64,000 bases of DNA from DATFDN01 sp963818885 (GTDB taxonomy: Bacteria; Pseudomonadota; Alphaproteobacteria; Acetobacterales; Acetobacteraceae): assembly GCA_963818885.1 (NCBI GenBank), contig CAWFTP010000006.1:623203-687202 (forward strand). The letters run 5' to 3'. Shown piece after piece: positions 26,180-35,227 of this stretch. The notes under the pieces are model-generated. The model was not told the DNA's origin and did no database searches. It worked only from the letters and a program-made list of their open reading frames with translations. Position 1 is the first letter of the stretch. Each line of letters opens with the position of its first letter. Made by a program: the position numbers and the translations under genes.

Positions 26180-26410
26180 TCACTCGCGACCGCGCTCCGC
26201 GCGGATCACTTCGGCCGGCGTGGGGGAGAGATTTATGGTCGGACGCGTACGCAGGCGTGCCCGCAACTCCTCGATCGTCGGGCGGTCGGCCGCTCCACGC
26301 AGCTCGTGCAGCAGGTAGTCGGAAAGGGACATGCCAGCTATCGCCGCGCGCGACTTGAGCTGGCGGTGCAGCGGATCAGGGACGTTACGGATTTGGATCA
26401 TGACGCGCAT
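26180..26410 (-). CDS. Orphan FitA-like ribbon-helix-helix antitoxin
   Basis: This 76-residue protein begins MIQIRNVPDPLHRQLKSRAA (after MRV) and continues GMSLSDYLLHEL, the Arc-type ribbon-helix-helix of FitA/VapB antitoxins. A flexible, Arg/Glu-rich tail (RARLRTRPTINLSP) would bind a PIN toxin. No PIN gene follows on the minus strand; only about 130 bases without a matching frame lie before the next gene. It is probably an orphan antitoxin whose toxin has been lost. A 16-base palindrome covers its start codon. Confidence 0.75.
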   Translation of the reverse strand: MRVMIQIRNVPDPLHRQLKSRAAIAGMSLSDYLLHELRGAADRPTIEELRARLRTRPTINLSPTPAEVIRAERGRE

Positions 26411-26422
26411 GTGCGCACATGC
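26407..26422. promoter_or_regulatory. Perfect 16-base palindrome over the antitoxin start codon
   Basis: GCATGTGCGCACATGC is a perfect palindrome that includes the ATG of the FitA-like gene (26408-26410, minus strand). Bound protein would block both transcription and ribosome access. An autoregulatory operator is the natural reading. Confidence 0.45.
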
Positions 26423-26439
26423 TGGTCACACGTCAACCT

Positions 26440-28003
26440 CTACGCCGGCCGCTCCCTTAGCGCCGCCAGCGCCTCCTCGAACAGCGTGCGTACCCGCGCG
26501 GTCTCCTCCTGGCCGAGGCTGTCCACATCCAGAAACAGATGCAGCCCGGCCGCGTTCTCGTTGATGATGCGCCCGCGCGACAGCTCGCCGAGCAGGCCCA
26601 CCACCGCGTAGGGCGACACCTCCCGGCTTAGCCCCTTCACCGACATCGCGGCGAGCGGGCGCACCTGCACCAGGTCGCGGACATGCGCGTAGGTCTCGTA
26701 GCTCATGACGATGCCGCCGGGCTCGGCGATCGCCTGTAAACGGGCAGCGAGGTTCGCCTCGGCGCCGATGATCGTGTACTCCATCCGCTCGGCGCTGCCG
26801 AAATTGCCGACATTGCAGTATCCGGTGTTGATCCCCATCCGTGCCTTGAACGGATTCTCGATCCCGCGCTTCCGCCATTCCATGTCGAGCCTGGCCAGCC
26901 GGCGCTGCATCGCGACAGCCATGCGCAGGCAGGCGCGCGCGTCCTCCTCCACCCCTTTGCTCTCCGGATCGCCGAAGAACACCAGGATCGCATCGCCGAT
27001 GAACTTGTCGACCGTGCCGCCATGCTCGAGCGCGATCGCCGACATCTCCGTCAGGTATTCGTTCAGGATGGCGGCCAGCTCCTCCGGCTGCAGCCGCTCG
27101 GTCGTCGCGGTGAAGTCCTTGATGTCGGAGAAGAAGATCGTGAGCTTCTTGCGCTCGGTGGCAATCGCGACATCGCGCTCGCCGCTGAATATGCTCTTGT
27201 AGAGCTGCGGCGAGAGATACTTCGCGAGCTTCATCGAGATCGCGGCGAGGAAGTCATTCGCCGCTGTCAGCTCGTCGTTCATGCCGTGGATCAGCGCCGC
27301 CTGGCGCCGCTGAACGACAAGGAACGTGGTGCCGATCGCCGCGGCGAGCAGGAAATAGCCGATCAGGTATTTGAAGGCGAAGATGTTGGTCGCGATCGAC
27401 TGCTGCACCACCACTTCCTGGATGCCGCGCACGTCGCCCACCTTCCAGTCGCGTTTCGGGCTGTCGGGATGGGAATTGTGGCATGCGACACAGGGGGCGC
27501 CCATGAGGATGGGCGCCACCACGCGGACTCGGCTGTCGAAGATCGATCCCGATGACTGCGCGATCTGCGCATTCGGGTCGGTGCGCAGCTCTCGCAGGGC
27601 GTGGGACTCGAACGCGTCAAAATGGTGCGGCGCTCGGCCCCGGAAGGGCAAGTCGGAGATGAAGCGGGTACTGAACGGCGCCGCTCTGGGCGCTGATAAT
27701 GCGGCCTAGCTCGAGCGACAGCGTCGCCGGGATCGGGATCGCGCCCGGAATGTCGCGATAGTTGTTGGTGGCGATCACCGCGCCATGCGCCTGCATGACA
27801 CGGTCGACCACGTCGGTCGCATAGAAGGAGCGGATGTCGTCGATGATGCGGCTGATGTCCCGCGCCTGGTCACGCAGGATACGCTCGTTCAGGGCACGCA
27901 GGTCGAGCCAAGCCGCGATCGGCAGCCCCGCGAGAAGCAGGACCACGAGCAGGACAGCGTAGCGGCTGCGCAGGCCGTGTCGCTGGGTCGGTGCATACGC
28001 CAT
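26440..28003 (-). CDS. Class III adenylyl cyclase with periplasmic Tll0287-like haem-c domain
   Basis: The joined frames give about 520 residues. An N-terminal membrane helix (AVLLVVLLLAGLPIAAWLDL) is followed by a periplasmic DUF3365/Tll0287-like domain with a CxxCH haem c motif (CVACHNSHPDSPKRDWKVGD). A second membrane helix (YLIGYFLLAAAIGTTFLVV) and a cytosolic class III cyclase domain come next. Both metal Asp residues (FSDIKDF, KFIGDAIL), the adenine-selecting Lys before IGD, and the transition-state Asn/Arg in ANLAARL are present. It should make cAMP in response to haem redox or ligand state. The extra base at 27666-27668 splits the frame. GGAGAG precedes the ATG at 28003. Confidence 0.87.
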
Positions 28004-28165
28004 TCCGGCTCTCCAGGCGGCGAATATTATCGAACCCGACGATCAAAAAGCAACAAATCACATCGTTTGCGGCCTATTCTTGCGGCAACGCCTCGTTGCG
28101 CCAGCATCTTCCGGTTGCGGTGAGTGGCCCCTCATTGCTAGAACGCGATGGGAGGCGGCCATGCA

Positions 28166-29134
28166 ATGAGCGCGCTGCGCGAGCTTGGTTCCATCAGAGC
28201 CGATATCAGGGCGCAAGTAGGCGCCGACGCGCTGGCGGGGCTCCACCGCGAGAGCGTGATCCTCGATGCGATCGGCGTGCTGGCCTGCTGGGGCTCGGTC
28301 GTGCTGCTGTTCGTGCTGCTCGCCTGGCTGCCGCTCGGCTTGCCGTGGGCGTTCTGCTTCGTCGCGCAGGGGCTCGCGCTGCAGACCCTCGGCCTGCTCA
28401 GCCACGACGCCTTCATGCATCGCCGCATCTGGGGCGACGCCGGCTCCTGGATCGGCTCGATGGTCGCGTCTTTTCCGGTCCTCCTGAGCCCGACCTGGTA
28501 CGTGATCGCCCATACGGACCACCACGCCTATCTCGGCACCGACAGGGACACGGAGACCTACAAGCAGAACCTCGACACCGCTTGGAAGCGCGTCTTCTTC
28601 CTGACCGCGGCGGGCGATCGGCTCGCCAAGCTGGGTCGCCTGTCCAAGGCCGACATTCCGATGCGCCCCGTCGTGCCCCGCACGCCCAAGGAGGCGCGCC
28701 GTCTCCGGCTGGAGCGCATCTTCCTGCCCTTGTTCCTTCTCGCGGTCGCGGGATGCGCTGTCGTCTGGCCGCAGGCCGTGCTGGCGGGCTACGTCCTGCC
28801 GCTGCTGATCGTGACGCCGGTCGCGTCCAGTCTGCGGGTCATCCTGGAACACGCCGACGTCGATCCATCCAACCGCTTCCATCTCGGGACGTACTACCGG
28901 ACCGGCGCGATCACCCGCCTCCTGTTCGTCGCCAATTCAGGGGATTGCCATCTGGTGCATCACATCTTCAGCCAGATCCCATGGTACCGCATGGGGCGCG
29001 CGGTGCGCCTCATGCGGCCGGTCCTGATCGAGCGGGGGGTCGTCGAGCGCCGCTCGCTTGCACAGCTTCTGCTTGGGTGGTTCGTCCGGGCCTACCCGCA
29101 CCGGAGTCTCTGGTTCCGGTCGGCACCAAGCTGA
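28166..29134 (+). CDS. Membrane fatty acid desaturase
   Basis: This 322-residue di-iron membrane enzyme has the three histidine boxes HDAFMH (near residue 80), HTDHHAYLG (near 113) and HLVHHIF (near 268), in the FA_desaturase order HxxxH, HxxHH, HxxHH. Four hydrophobic spans flank them. It would introduce a double bond in an acyl chain or hydroxylate a lipid. The box spacing is like that of beta-carotene ketolase/sphingolipid-type relatives, so the substrate stays open. The ATG at 28166 is chosen because GGGAGG lies about ten bases upstream. It is divergent from the cyclase across about 160 bases. Confidence 0.88.
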   Translation: MSALRELGSIRADIRAQVGADALAGLHRESVILDAIGVLACWGSVVLLFVLLAWLPLGLPWAFCFVAQGLALQTLGLLSHDAFMHRRIWGDAGSWIGSMVASFPVLLSPTWYVIAHTDHHAYLGTDRDTETYKQNLDTAWKRVFFLTAAGDRLAKLGRLSKADIPMRPVVPRTPKEARRLRLERIFLPLFLLAVAGCAVVWPQAVLAGYVLPLLIVTPVASSLRVILEHADVDPSNRFHLGTYYRTGAITRLLFVANSGDCHLVHHIFSQIPWYRMGRAVRLMRPVLIERGVVERRSLAQLLLGWFVRAYPHRSLWFRSAPS

Positions 29135-29156
29135 CACGGAGGCTCGGGCGCGTCGG

Positions 29157-29420
29157 TCAGTGGACCAGCGCGGGAACCATCTCTTGCTGCAGCACGGCCG
29201 CGATCGCGACGTCGCGGTCGCCGGCGAGCGCCATGGGCGTGCCGTCCGCGGCATGAATCGCGAATCCCGATTCGCCGTTGACGACGATCGGACGGATATA
29301 GGCGATCTGCTGCAGGCCCAGCTGGGCGAGCTGCGCCTCCGACAGATGGCGGACGTCGAACCGGACCCGCATCGCCTCAGCCTGCTCCGCGGCGTCGGTG
29401 GTGTTCGCGTTGCTATTCAT
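29157..29420 (-). CDS. DUF1150 family protein
   Basis: This 87-residue protein matches the alphaproteobacterial DUF1150 family: DVRHLSEAQLAQLGLQQIAY, IRPIVVNGESGFAIHAADG and a final DRDVAIAAVLQQEMVPALVH. Its function is unknown. Family members are regularly encoded next to small heat-shock proteins, as here, 53 bases downstream of hsp20, so a role in the heat-stress response is an inference from context. GGAGAAG precedes the ATG at 29420. Confidence 0.9.
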   Translation of the reverse strand: MNSNANTTDAAEQAEAMRVRFDVRHLSEAQLAQLGLQQIAYIRPIVVNGESGFAIHAADGTPMALAGDRDVAIAAVLQQEMVPALVH

Positions 29421-29473
29421 CGTCTTCTCCTTCCGCCGGTCCCTCTGCGGCCCCGGCGTTCTGAAACCTCGTG

Positions 29474-29950
29474 TTACTCCTGCTCTGTCGCGCTCTCCGC
29501 CTCCACATCGACCGTCTGGGGCTGACCTCCAGCCCCATTCGCGCCCCTGATCGCGATAGTCTTCACGCGCGGCTCGGGTTGCGGACGGGCGAGGTCGATG
29601 TTCAGCAGCCCGTTGTCGAGCCACGCGCCCCGCACCTCGATCCCCTCGGCCAGCACGAAAGCACGCTGGAACTGCCGCGCGGCGATACCGCGATGCAGGA
29701 AGACCCGCCCCTCCGTCTCCTCGGTGGCCTGCCGCCCGCGGATCACCAACTGGTTGTCTTCCTGGGTGATCTGCAAATCGTCCATCGAGAAGCCGGCCAC
29801 GGCGAGCGTGATCCGCAAGCTTGTGGGACTGACCTGCTCGATGTTGTACGGCGGATAACCGTCCGCCGAGGTCTTCGATGCCCGCTCGAGCATCTGCTCG
29901 AGATGGTCGAAGCCCAGGAACATGGGCGAGGTGAACAACCGCGTTGTCAT
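29474..29950 (-). CDS. Small heat-shock protein Hsp20/IbpA
   Basis: This 158-residue holdase chaperone has the alpha-crystallin domain in about residues 35-130: YPPYNIEQVSPTSLRITLAV, then LVIRGRQ and FLHRGIAARQFQRAF. The conserved A-x-x-x-GxLxI element appears as WLDNGLLNIDL. Hsp20 proteins bind unfolding proteins without ATP in the cytosol. GGGAG lies upstream of the ATG at 29950. It is followed by the DUF1150 gene. Confidence 0.94.
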   Translation of the reverse strand: MTTRLFTSPMFLGFDHLEQMLERASKTSADGYPPYNIEQVSPTSLRITLAVAGFSMDDLQITQEDNQLVIRGRQATEETEGRVFLHRGIAARQFQRAFVLAEGIEVRGAWLDNGLLNIDLARPQPEPRVKTIAIRGANGAGGQPQTVDVEAESATEQE

Positions 29951-30023
29951 CGGCTCCCTCTCAGTAGAGCGAAGCAAGTGCCGGGACCCGAAAGCGGCGC
30001 CCCGACGGAGGTGAAATGGGCGG

Positions 30024-30701
30024 TCAGGCGCTGATTCGCAAGGGCGCCCCAATCGCCCCGACCCGGCGAATAAGCGCGGCGCGCGCCCGAGCGGCGGACC
30101 AGCCAAGGGTGAGCAGCGCCGGCATCTGCGCTGGTGCGCGGATGACAGAGCCGAGCACGCGCGGCAAGCCGATCCGGCCTTCCGCCGAGAGCGCGAGCAG
30201 CGCCGCCGGGGGAAGGTCCATCCCGGCGGGATCGCACACGGCTCGCAGCGCGGCGAAGGGCAGGCCGTGCGCCTGCGCGAGTGCGGCGATGATCCCGGTC
30301 TCGAGATCGACACCCGCGCATCCGCTCTCTCGCCATAGGCGGGCCTTATCGGCAGCGGTTGCGGCGACAGTCTCGGCTCCGAGGATTCCGTCCACGGTCG
30401 GACCGCCCAGAGCACGGGAAAGTCCGGCATCCGCGTTCTGCCACGCGTCCTCGACACGAACCCTGCGCGGCACCAGCAGCGCCCCTGGCCTCAACGCCGG
30501 ATCGAGCCCCCCCGCGAGGCCGAAGCTGATGAGCGCGGTCGCGCCCTGTTCGATCAGCGTGCGCGCCGCCCCGCGCGCGCCCGCCGCCGTGCCGCCACCG
30601 ACGGCGACGATGCGGCCGAGCCGGCGCGCGATCCGCGCTTCCGCCTCCAGCCCGGTGACGATCCCGACCCGCTCAAAACCCGAAGGCGACTCGGGGGTCA
30701 T
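30024..30701 (-). CDS. hpnG: Hopanoid-associated phosphorylase HpnG
   Basis: This 225-residue protein belongs to the nucleoside phosphorylase/MTA-SAH nucleosidase superfamily: VGIVTGLEAEARIARRLG, GLAGGLDPALRPGALLVP, and the substrate loop GVDLETG. HpnG releases adenine from adenosylhopane to give ribosylhopane, a step in bacteriohopanetetrol synthesis. The gene overlaps the end of squalene-hopene cyclase by about 29 bases, which fixes it in the hopanoid operon. Confidence 0.9.
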   Translation of the reverse strand: MTPESPSGFERVGIVTGLEAEARIARRLGRIVAVGGGTAAGARGAARTLIEQGATALISFGLAGGLDPALRPGALLVPRRVRVEDAWQNADAGLSRALGGPTVDGILGAETVAATAADKARLWRESGCAGVDLETGIIAALAQAHGLPFAALRAVCDPAGMDLPPAALLALSAEGRIGLPRVLGSVIRAPAQMPALLTLGWSAARARAALIRRVGAIGAPLRISA

Positions 30702-32594
30702 TGCCGTCCAGCAGGTTGCGGTAGCGCGCCAACGCGAGCAGCGGGAAATAGAGCCGGTAGCCGTGGTAGCGAAGATAGAACACGCGCGGGAAGCCGACAG
30801 CGGTGTAGGGCAGCTCGGTCCATTCGCCGTCCTCGCGCTGCGTGCGACTGAGATAGGCGATGCCGCGAGTGGCCGCGTCGTGGCGGACCTCGCCCGCCGC
30901 CATCAGGCCGAGCAGCGCCCAGGCGGTCTGGCTCGGCCGTGCTCTCGTGGTAGCGCCCATGCGGCGCCGCGCCGTAGCTCTCCTCGTCCTCGCCCCAACC
31001 GCCGTCCTCGCGCTGCACCGAGAGCAGGAAATCGACTCCCCGGCGCACAGCATCGTCCTCGGAGGGCAGGCCCAGCGCGTTGAGCGCGCAGAGCACCGAC
31101 CACGTGCCGTAGATGTAGTTGGTGCCCCAGCGGCCGAACCAGCTCCCGTCCGCGCACTGGTCGCGCCGCAGGAAGCCGAGGGCACGGACCAGCACCGGAT
31201 CGTCGGGGCGCATCCCGATCTGCGCCAGGAAGGAGACGCAGCGCGCAGTGACGTCGGCCGTCGGTGGATCGAGCAGCGCGCCGTGATCGGCGAACGGGAT
31301 GTGGTTGAGGTGGTGATGCGTGTTCTCCGGCTCGAACGCCCCCCAGCCGCCGTCGCTTGATTGCATCCCGATGACCCAGACCCGCGCGCGCTCCAGCGCC
31401 TCCGCGTATGCCGGATCGCCTTGCCGATGCAGCAGCATGCCGACCACGGCGGTGTCGTCCACGTCGGGGTAGTGGTCGTTCCAGGTACTGGAAGGCCCAG
31501 CCGCCGGGTGGCAGCCCCGGGCGGCGCACCGCCCAGTCGCCCACGACCTCGTTGATCTGCCGGGCGCGCAGCCAGTCGCACGCTGCATCGACGGCGTTCG
31601 GATGGCCAGCCTCCGCCATCGCGTGGCCGGCGAGACCGGTATCCCAGACAGGGGAGAGGCAAGGCTGGCAGTAGGCGCGATCCTCCTCGATCACGAGCAG
31701 CTTGCGCACCGCCTGCCAGGCGGTGGCGGCGGGGGGTGCGGCGGGATCGAAGCCGAGCGTGTCGAACATCATCACGCTGTTGGCGATCGCAGGGTAGATG
31801 CCGCCCAGCCCGTCCTCGCCGTTCAGCCGCTCGGTGACGAAGGCGACCGCCTTGTCGATCGCGCTTCGGCGGGAGCGGGCCGGAAAGAACGGCGTCGCGA
31901 CACGCAACGCGCTGTCGAGTCCCTTGAAGAAGCGTCCCCACGCTGAGCGATAGGGTCCACGAATGTAGTCGCGCACCTGCTCGGGCGGCGTGCGGAACAG
32001 CTCCCGGATCTCGATCCCGCGCGGGTTGCGCGCGCGCGGGCGCAGCGCCATCAGCACCAGCAGCGGCACGATCACCGTGCGCGACCAGTACGACATCTTG
32101 CTGAGGTGAAAGGGGAACCAGAGCGGCAGATGCATGATCTCGAGCGGCATCACCGGCACCGCCCGCCACGGCACCTGCCCGAACAGCGCAAGTTGGGCGC
32201 GGGTGAACACATTGCTCCGCTCGGCCCCGCCGGAGGCGAGGATCGCGTCACGCGCGCGGATCATATGCGGCGCGTCCGCCGGATCGCCGATGCAGCGCAG
32301 CGCGAAATACGCCTTCACGCTGCAGGAGATGTCGAACGCGCCGTCATGAAACAGCGGCCAGCCGCCTTGCGCGGTCTGGCGCGCGCGCAGATAGACTCCG
32401 ATCTTGCGCTCCAGCTCCTCGTCGATGCGGTCGAGATAATGCTCCAGCAGGACGTATTCCGCCGGGATCGTGCAATCGGCTTCCAGCTCGAACATCCAGT
32501 GGCCATCTGCGTTCTGACGGCGTGCGAGCGCCGCGGCGGCGCGATCGACCGCATCGGTCAGGGCAGCGGACTCGGTCGGCGTCTCGGCGTCCAT
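30673..32594 (-). CDS. shc: Squalene-hopene cyclase
   Basis: The joined frames give a membrane-associated cyclase of about 640 residues that folds squalene to hopene. The catalytic acid motif DVDDTA is present near residue 370. Repeated QW motifs can be seen (QTAQGGWPLFHDG, QSSDGGWGAF, QREDGGWGEDEE, QREDGEWTE), as can LSPVWDTGLAGHAM. Extra bases at 31484-31485 and 30930-30931 split the frame; removing them restores FQYWNDHYPDVDD and STAEQTAWALLGL. The ATG at 32594 lies 10 bases after the hpnE stop. The hpnG gene overlaps its 3' end. Confidence 0.93.
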
Positions 32595-32604
32595 GCGATG
32601 AATG

Positions 32605-33838
32605 TCAGGGGGTGAGGATAGCCTGCGCGGCGCGCCGGCCCGACCTGATCGCACCTTCGATCGTCGCCGGCAACCCGGTCGCGGTCCAGTCTCCGGCGAG
32701 AACCAGGTTGGCGAGCCCGATGCGCGGCCCGGGGCGGCGGCGCTCCTGCTCGGCGGTCGCGGCGAAGGTGGCGCGCTTCTCCTTTACCACGCGCCAGGGC
32801 GGCAGCTCAGTCACGGGACGCGCAAGCGCCGCGCAGACCTCCGGCCAGACGGTTTCCGCCAGCGTCTCGGTGGGCGTGTCGAGCAGCCGGTGGGCGGCGC
32901 TGATGGTCACCGAGACATGCCCCTCCTTCACGAACACCCATTCGGCGGTGCCCCCGATAAGCCCGGTGAAGCCGGCCGGTCCGGGATCGGCATCGAGCCG
33001 GAAATGCAGGTTCACGATCGCCTCGAATGCATCGGGCGCGGTCAGCCCGGGCAGCAGGTCAGTCGCGATCCAGGGCGGCACGGCGAGCACGACCGACTCC
33101 TCCGGGCCAAGGGTAACGCCATCCAATGCGATGACGCGCGAGCCGCTGACGGTCAGCGAGGCGACGCGCCGCCCGAAATGAACCGTAGCGTCGCGCGCCG
33201 ACAGGTAGGCGAGGGCGGGATCGACGAAGATCGCCGACAGCCCTGCACGGGGAAACCGCGGCAGGCAGGCTGCGCCACCCTGCATCAGCGTCTCCCGCAC
33301 GACGGCGCCCAACAGGCGGGCAAGACCCGAATCGGGCTGGGTATTCAGCGCGGCAACCGCAAGCGGCGCGATCAGCCGATCGTACAGTGGTCCCGCGTGG
33401 CACTGCCTCAGCGACGCTGCGGTCATCGCTCACAAAGCGCAGAGCGAGCAGGCGCAGGTAATCGACCGGCCCGGTGCCGGGGATCCGGCGGCTCGCCACT
33501 CCAATCCACCAGGGGACCCGGCCACGGTTCGGACGCACCGTCCAGCGCGCGCCTGAGGAAAGATCGAGAAACGGGAACAGCGGCTCCTCCGGCCCGCCGA
33601 GGCCGTCGGTGCCGCCGACCTGTGCGAGGTAGGCGAACGCCGCATGATTGCCGCCGAGCAGCAGGTGGTTGCCATTGTCGATAGTCAGCCCGAGCGCACG
33701 GTCGTGGTACGAGCGGCAACGCCCCCCCGCCGCCGGCCCCGCCTCGTAGACCGTGACTGCCCGCCCTGCCTCGATCAGCGAGAGCGCCGCCGCGAGTCCG
33801 GCCAGCCCGGCGCCGATGACATGCACGCGCGCGCTCAT
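32605..33838 (-). CDS. hpnE: Hydroxysqualene dehydroxylase HpnE (squalene-associated FAD oxidoreductase)
   Basis: The joined frames give about 410 residues of the phytoene-desaturase-like amine oxidase fold. The FAD-binding N-terminus is VHVIGAGLAGLAAALSL, followed by EAGPAAGGRCRSY. The C-terminal FAD contact is NLVLAGDWTATGLPATIEGA. HpnE reduces hydroxysqualene to squalene, the substrate of the cyclase next in the operon. A frame change of one extra base lies at about 33405-33415. The usual partners hpnC and hpnD are not upstream, so squalene synthesis must be completed from another locus. Confidence 0.9.
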
Positions 33839-33878
33839 GCCGCGGCAGTGCCTGCGAAGGGCAGGGGGGTCAACCGCG

Positions 33879-34217
33879 TCAACCCAATCGAAACCGCGCC
33901 TTCGTCACCATATCCCCGTTTAGTGCATCCAGCACCGCCCGCCTCCCCGCGCTTGTGCGCGTGACCGCGACAACGCCTTCCAAGGGCGACCCGCCGCGAG
34001 CATGGGTCAGGAACAGCCGTGTCAGCGCCTCGGCCGCCGGGCGCCGGGGGACGCAGCAGGCGCAGCCCACGGGGTGTCCCGCAGCCGGGCCGGGCACGAA
34101 ATACGCGATCGGGCCGGTCCCCGGCCCGTCTGGCGCACCCTCGATCAGCAGCGCACAGCCGTCACCGGCCTCCTCGCGGGAGCCGAAGCGAACGGGAATG
34201 CGTGGGTCGCCAGCCAT
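33879..34217 (-). CDS. Small CxCC protein with resemblance to the CobW zinc-chaperone motif region
   Basis: This 112-residue protein is not a known enzyme. The centre reads GHPVGCACCVPRRPAAEALT and ends with AVLDALNGDMVTKARFRLG. The GCxCC element, the following Arg/Leu helix and the terminal L-x-x-D-x-V-x-x-R-x-R-L pattern resemble the metal-binding segment of CobW/ZNG1-type GTPases (GCICC…). The P-loop and the rest of the GTPase are absent. It may bind or hand over zinc. It is divergent from the ArsR-methyltransferase/metH operon over a 41-base gap with a palindrome. The similarity is my inference from pattern only. Confidence 0.6.
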   Translation of the reverse strand: MAGDPRIPVRFGSREEAGDGCALLIEGAPDGPGTGPIAYFVPGPAAGHPVGCACCVPRRPAAEALTRLFLTHARGGSPLEGVVAVTRTSAGRRAVLDALNGDMVTKARFRLG

Positions 34218-34228
34218 GATCCACTAGA

Positions 34229-34246
34229 CATAAAGATATCCTTATG
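34229..34246. promoter_or_regulatory. 18-base inverted repeat, probable ArsR-type operator
   Basis: CATAAAGATATCCTTATG is nearly palindromic: its reverse complement differs at only two internal positions. It sits between the divergent CxCC gene and the ArsR-methyltransferase gene and ends 12 bases before the ATG at 34259. ArsR proteins bind AT-rich dyads of this size, so autoregulation, with control of metH and possibly the CxCC gene, is likely. Confidence 0.6.
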
Positions 34247-34258
34247 CCATGGGAAGCC

Positions 34259-35218
34259 ATGGACCGCCTCCTCCTCGCATTGCGCGCCGCCGCCGAGCCG
34301 ACACGGCTCCGGCTACTCGCCCTGGCGGGGCGCGGTGCCTTCTGCGTCACCGAGTTCACTGAAATCCTCGACCAGTCCCAACCGCGCCTGTCGCGCCACC
34401 TGAAGCTGCTCTGCGACTCGGGCCTGCTGGAGCGGGTGAGGGAAGGGGCCAATGTCTGGTTCGCCGTTCCCGCCGGAGAGGCAGGCGCGCTGTCGCGGGA
34501 CCTGATTGCACGCCTTCCAGGCGAGGATCCGCTGCTAGAGGCCGACCGACGCCAAGCCGCTCGGGTCCTCGCGGAACGCGCCCGCGTCGCCTCCGATCGG
34601 TTCCGCCGCCAGGGTGCGGACTGGGACGAGATGCGCGCGCTCGACCTGCCGGCAGGTGCGGTCGAGACGGCGCTGGCCGCGCTCGTGCCCGGTCGGACAG
34701 GCCGGTTACTCGACATCGGGACCGGGACCGGGCGCGTGCTCGAACTGCTCGGCCCGCGCGTGACCGAAGGCGTGGGGATCGACGCAAGCAAGGCGATGCT
34801 GGCGCTCGCCCGCGCCCGTCTCGCGCGTGCCGGGCTGCCGCACTGCTCTGTGCGCCTGGCTGACATGTACCGTCTGCCGGCGCAGGACGCCTCGTTCGAC
34901 GTAGTGGTCCTGCAGATGGTGCTGCACTACGCCGAGCAGCCCGACGCGGTGCTGGCGGAGGCCGCCCGCGTGCTGCGCCCCGGCGGCGCGCTGATCGTCG
35001 TCGATCTGGGCGAGCATTCCCGCGCCGATTTGTGCGGGCGGCTCGCCCATCGCTGGCCCGGCTTCGCCGATCCCGCGATGGCGGGTCTGATGAACGAGGC
35101 CGGGGTGGCGCCGGGTAGGCCGCTCCCTATCCATGACGGCGCGCTGCCGATCCGCCTGTGGCCGGCCACGCGTACCGGCGCGCCCGTGAACCGTCTTCCT
35201 GAACTCGTCGCGCTCTAA
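34259..35218 (+). CDS. ArsR-family regulator fused to SAM-dependent methyltransferase
   Basis: This roughly 319-residue fusion has a winged-helix ArsR domain in residues 1-90 (EPTRLRLLALA; recognition helix QSQPRLSRHLKLLCDSGLL). A class I methyltransferase follows: motif I LLDIGTGTGRVLELL near 150, then DMYRLP and FDVVVLQMVLHYAEQP. Such fusions stand upstream of methionine-cycle genes in alphaproteobacteria and probably sense SAM or SAH. The start at 34259 has GGGAAG upstream; an in-frame ATG at 34244 lies inside the operator. The stop is 9 bases before metH. Confidence 0.88.
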   Translation: MDRLLLALRAAAEPTRLRLLALAGRGAFCVTEFTEILDQSQPRLSRHLKLLCDSGLLERVREGANVWFAVPAGEAGALSRDLIARLPGEDPLLEADRRQAARVLAERARVASDRFRRQGADWDEMRALDLPAGAVETALAALVPGRTGRLLDIGTGTGRVLELLGPRVTEGVGIDASKAMLALARARLARAGLPHCSVRLADMYRLPAQDASFDVVVLQMVLHYAEQPDAVLAEAARVLRPGGALIVVDLGEHSRADLCGRLAHRWPGFADPAMAGLMNEAGVAPGRPLPIHDGALPIRLWPATRTGAPVNRLPELVAL

Positions 35219-35227
35219 GGAACCGGC

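Noticed and set aside
24315..26410. Integrative element with tRNA-Ser attachment site
   Set aside because: I looked for a repeat of the tRNA 3' end and for an integrase or transposase and saw neither. The claim is kept only as a suggestion.
34218..34258. SAM or cobalamin riboswitch upstream of metH
   Set aside because: The gap is only 41 bases and holds an AT-rich dyad; there is no room for a riboswitch.
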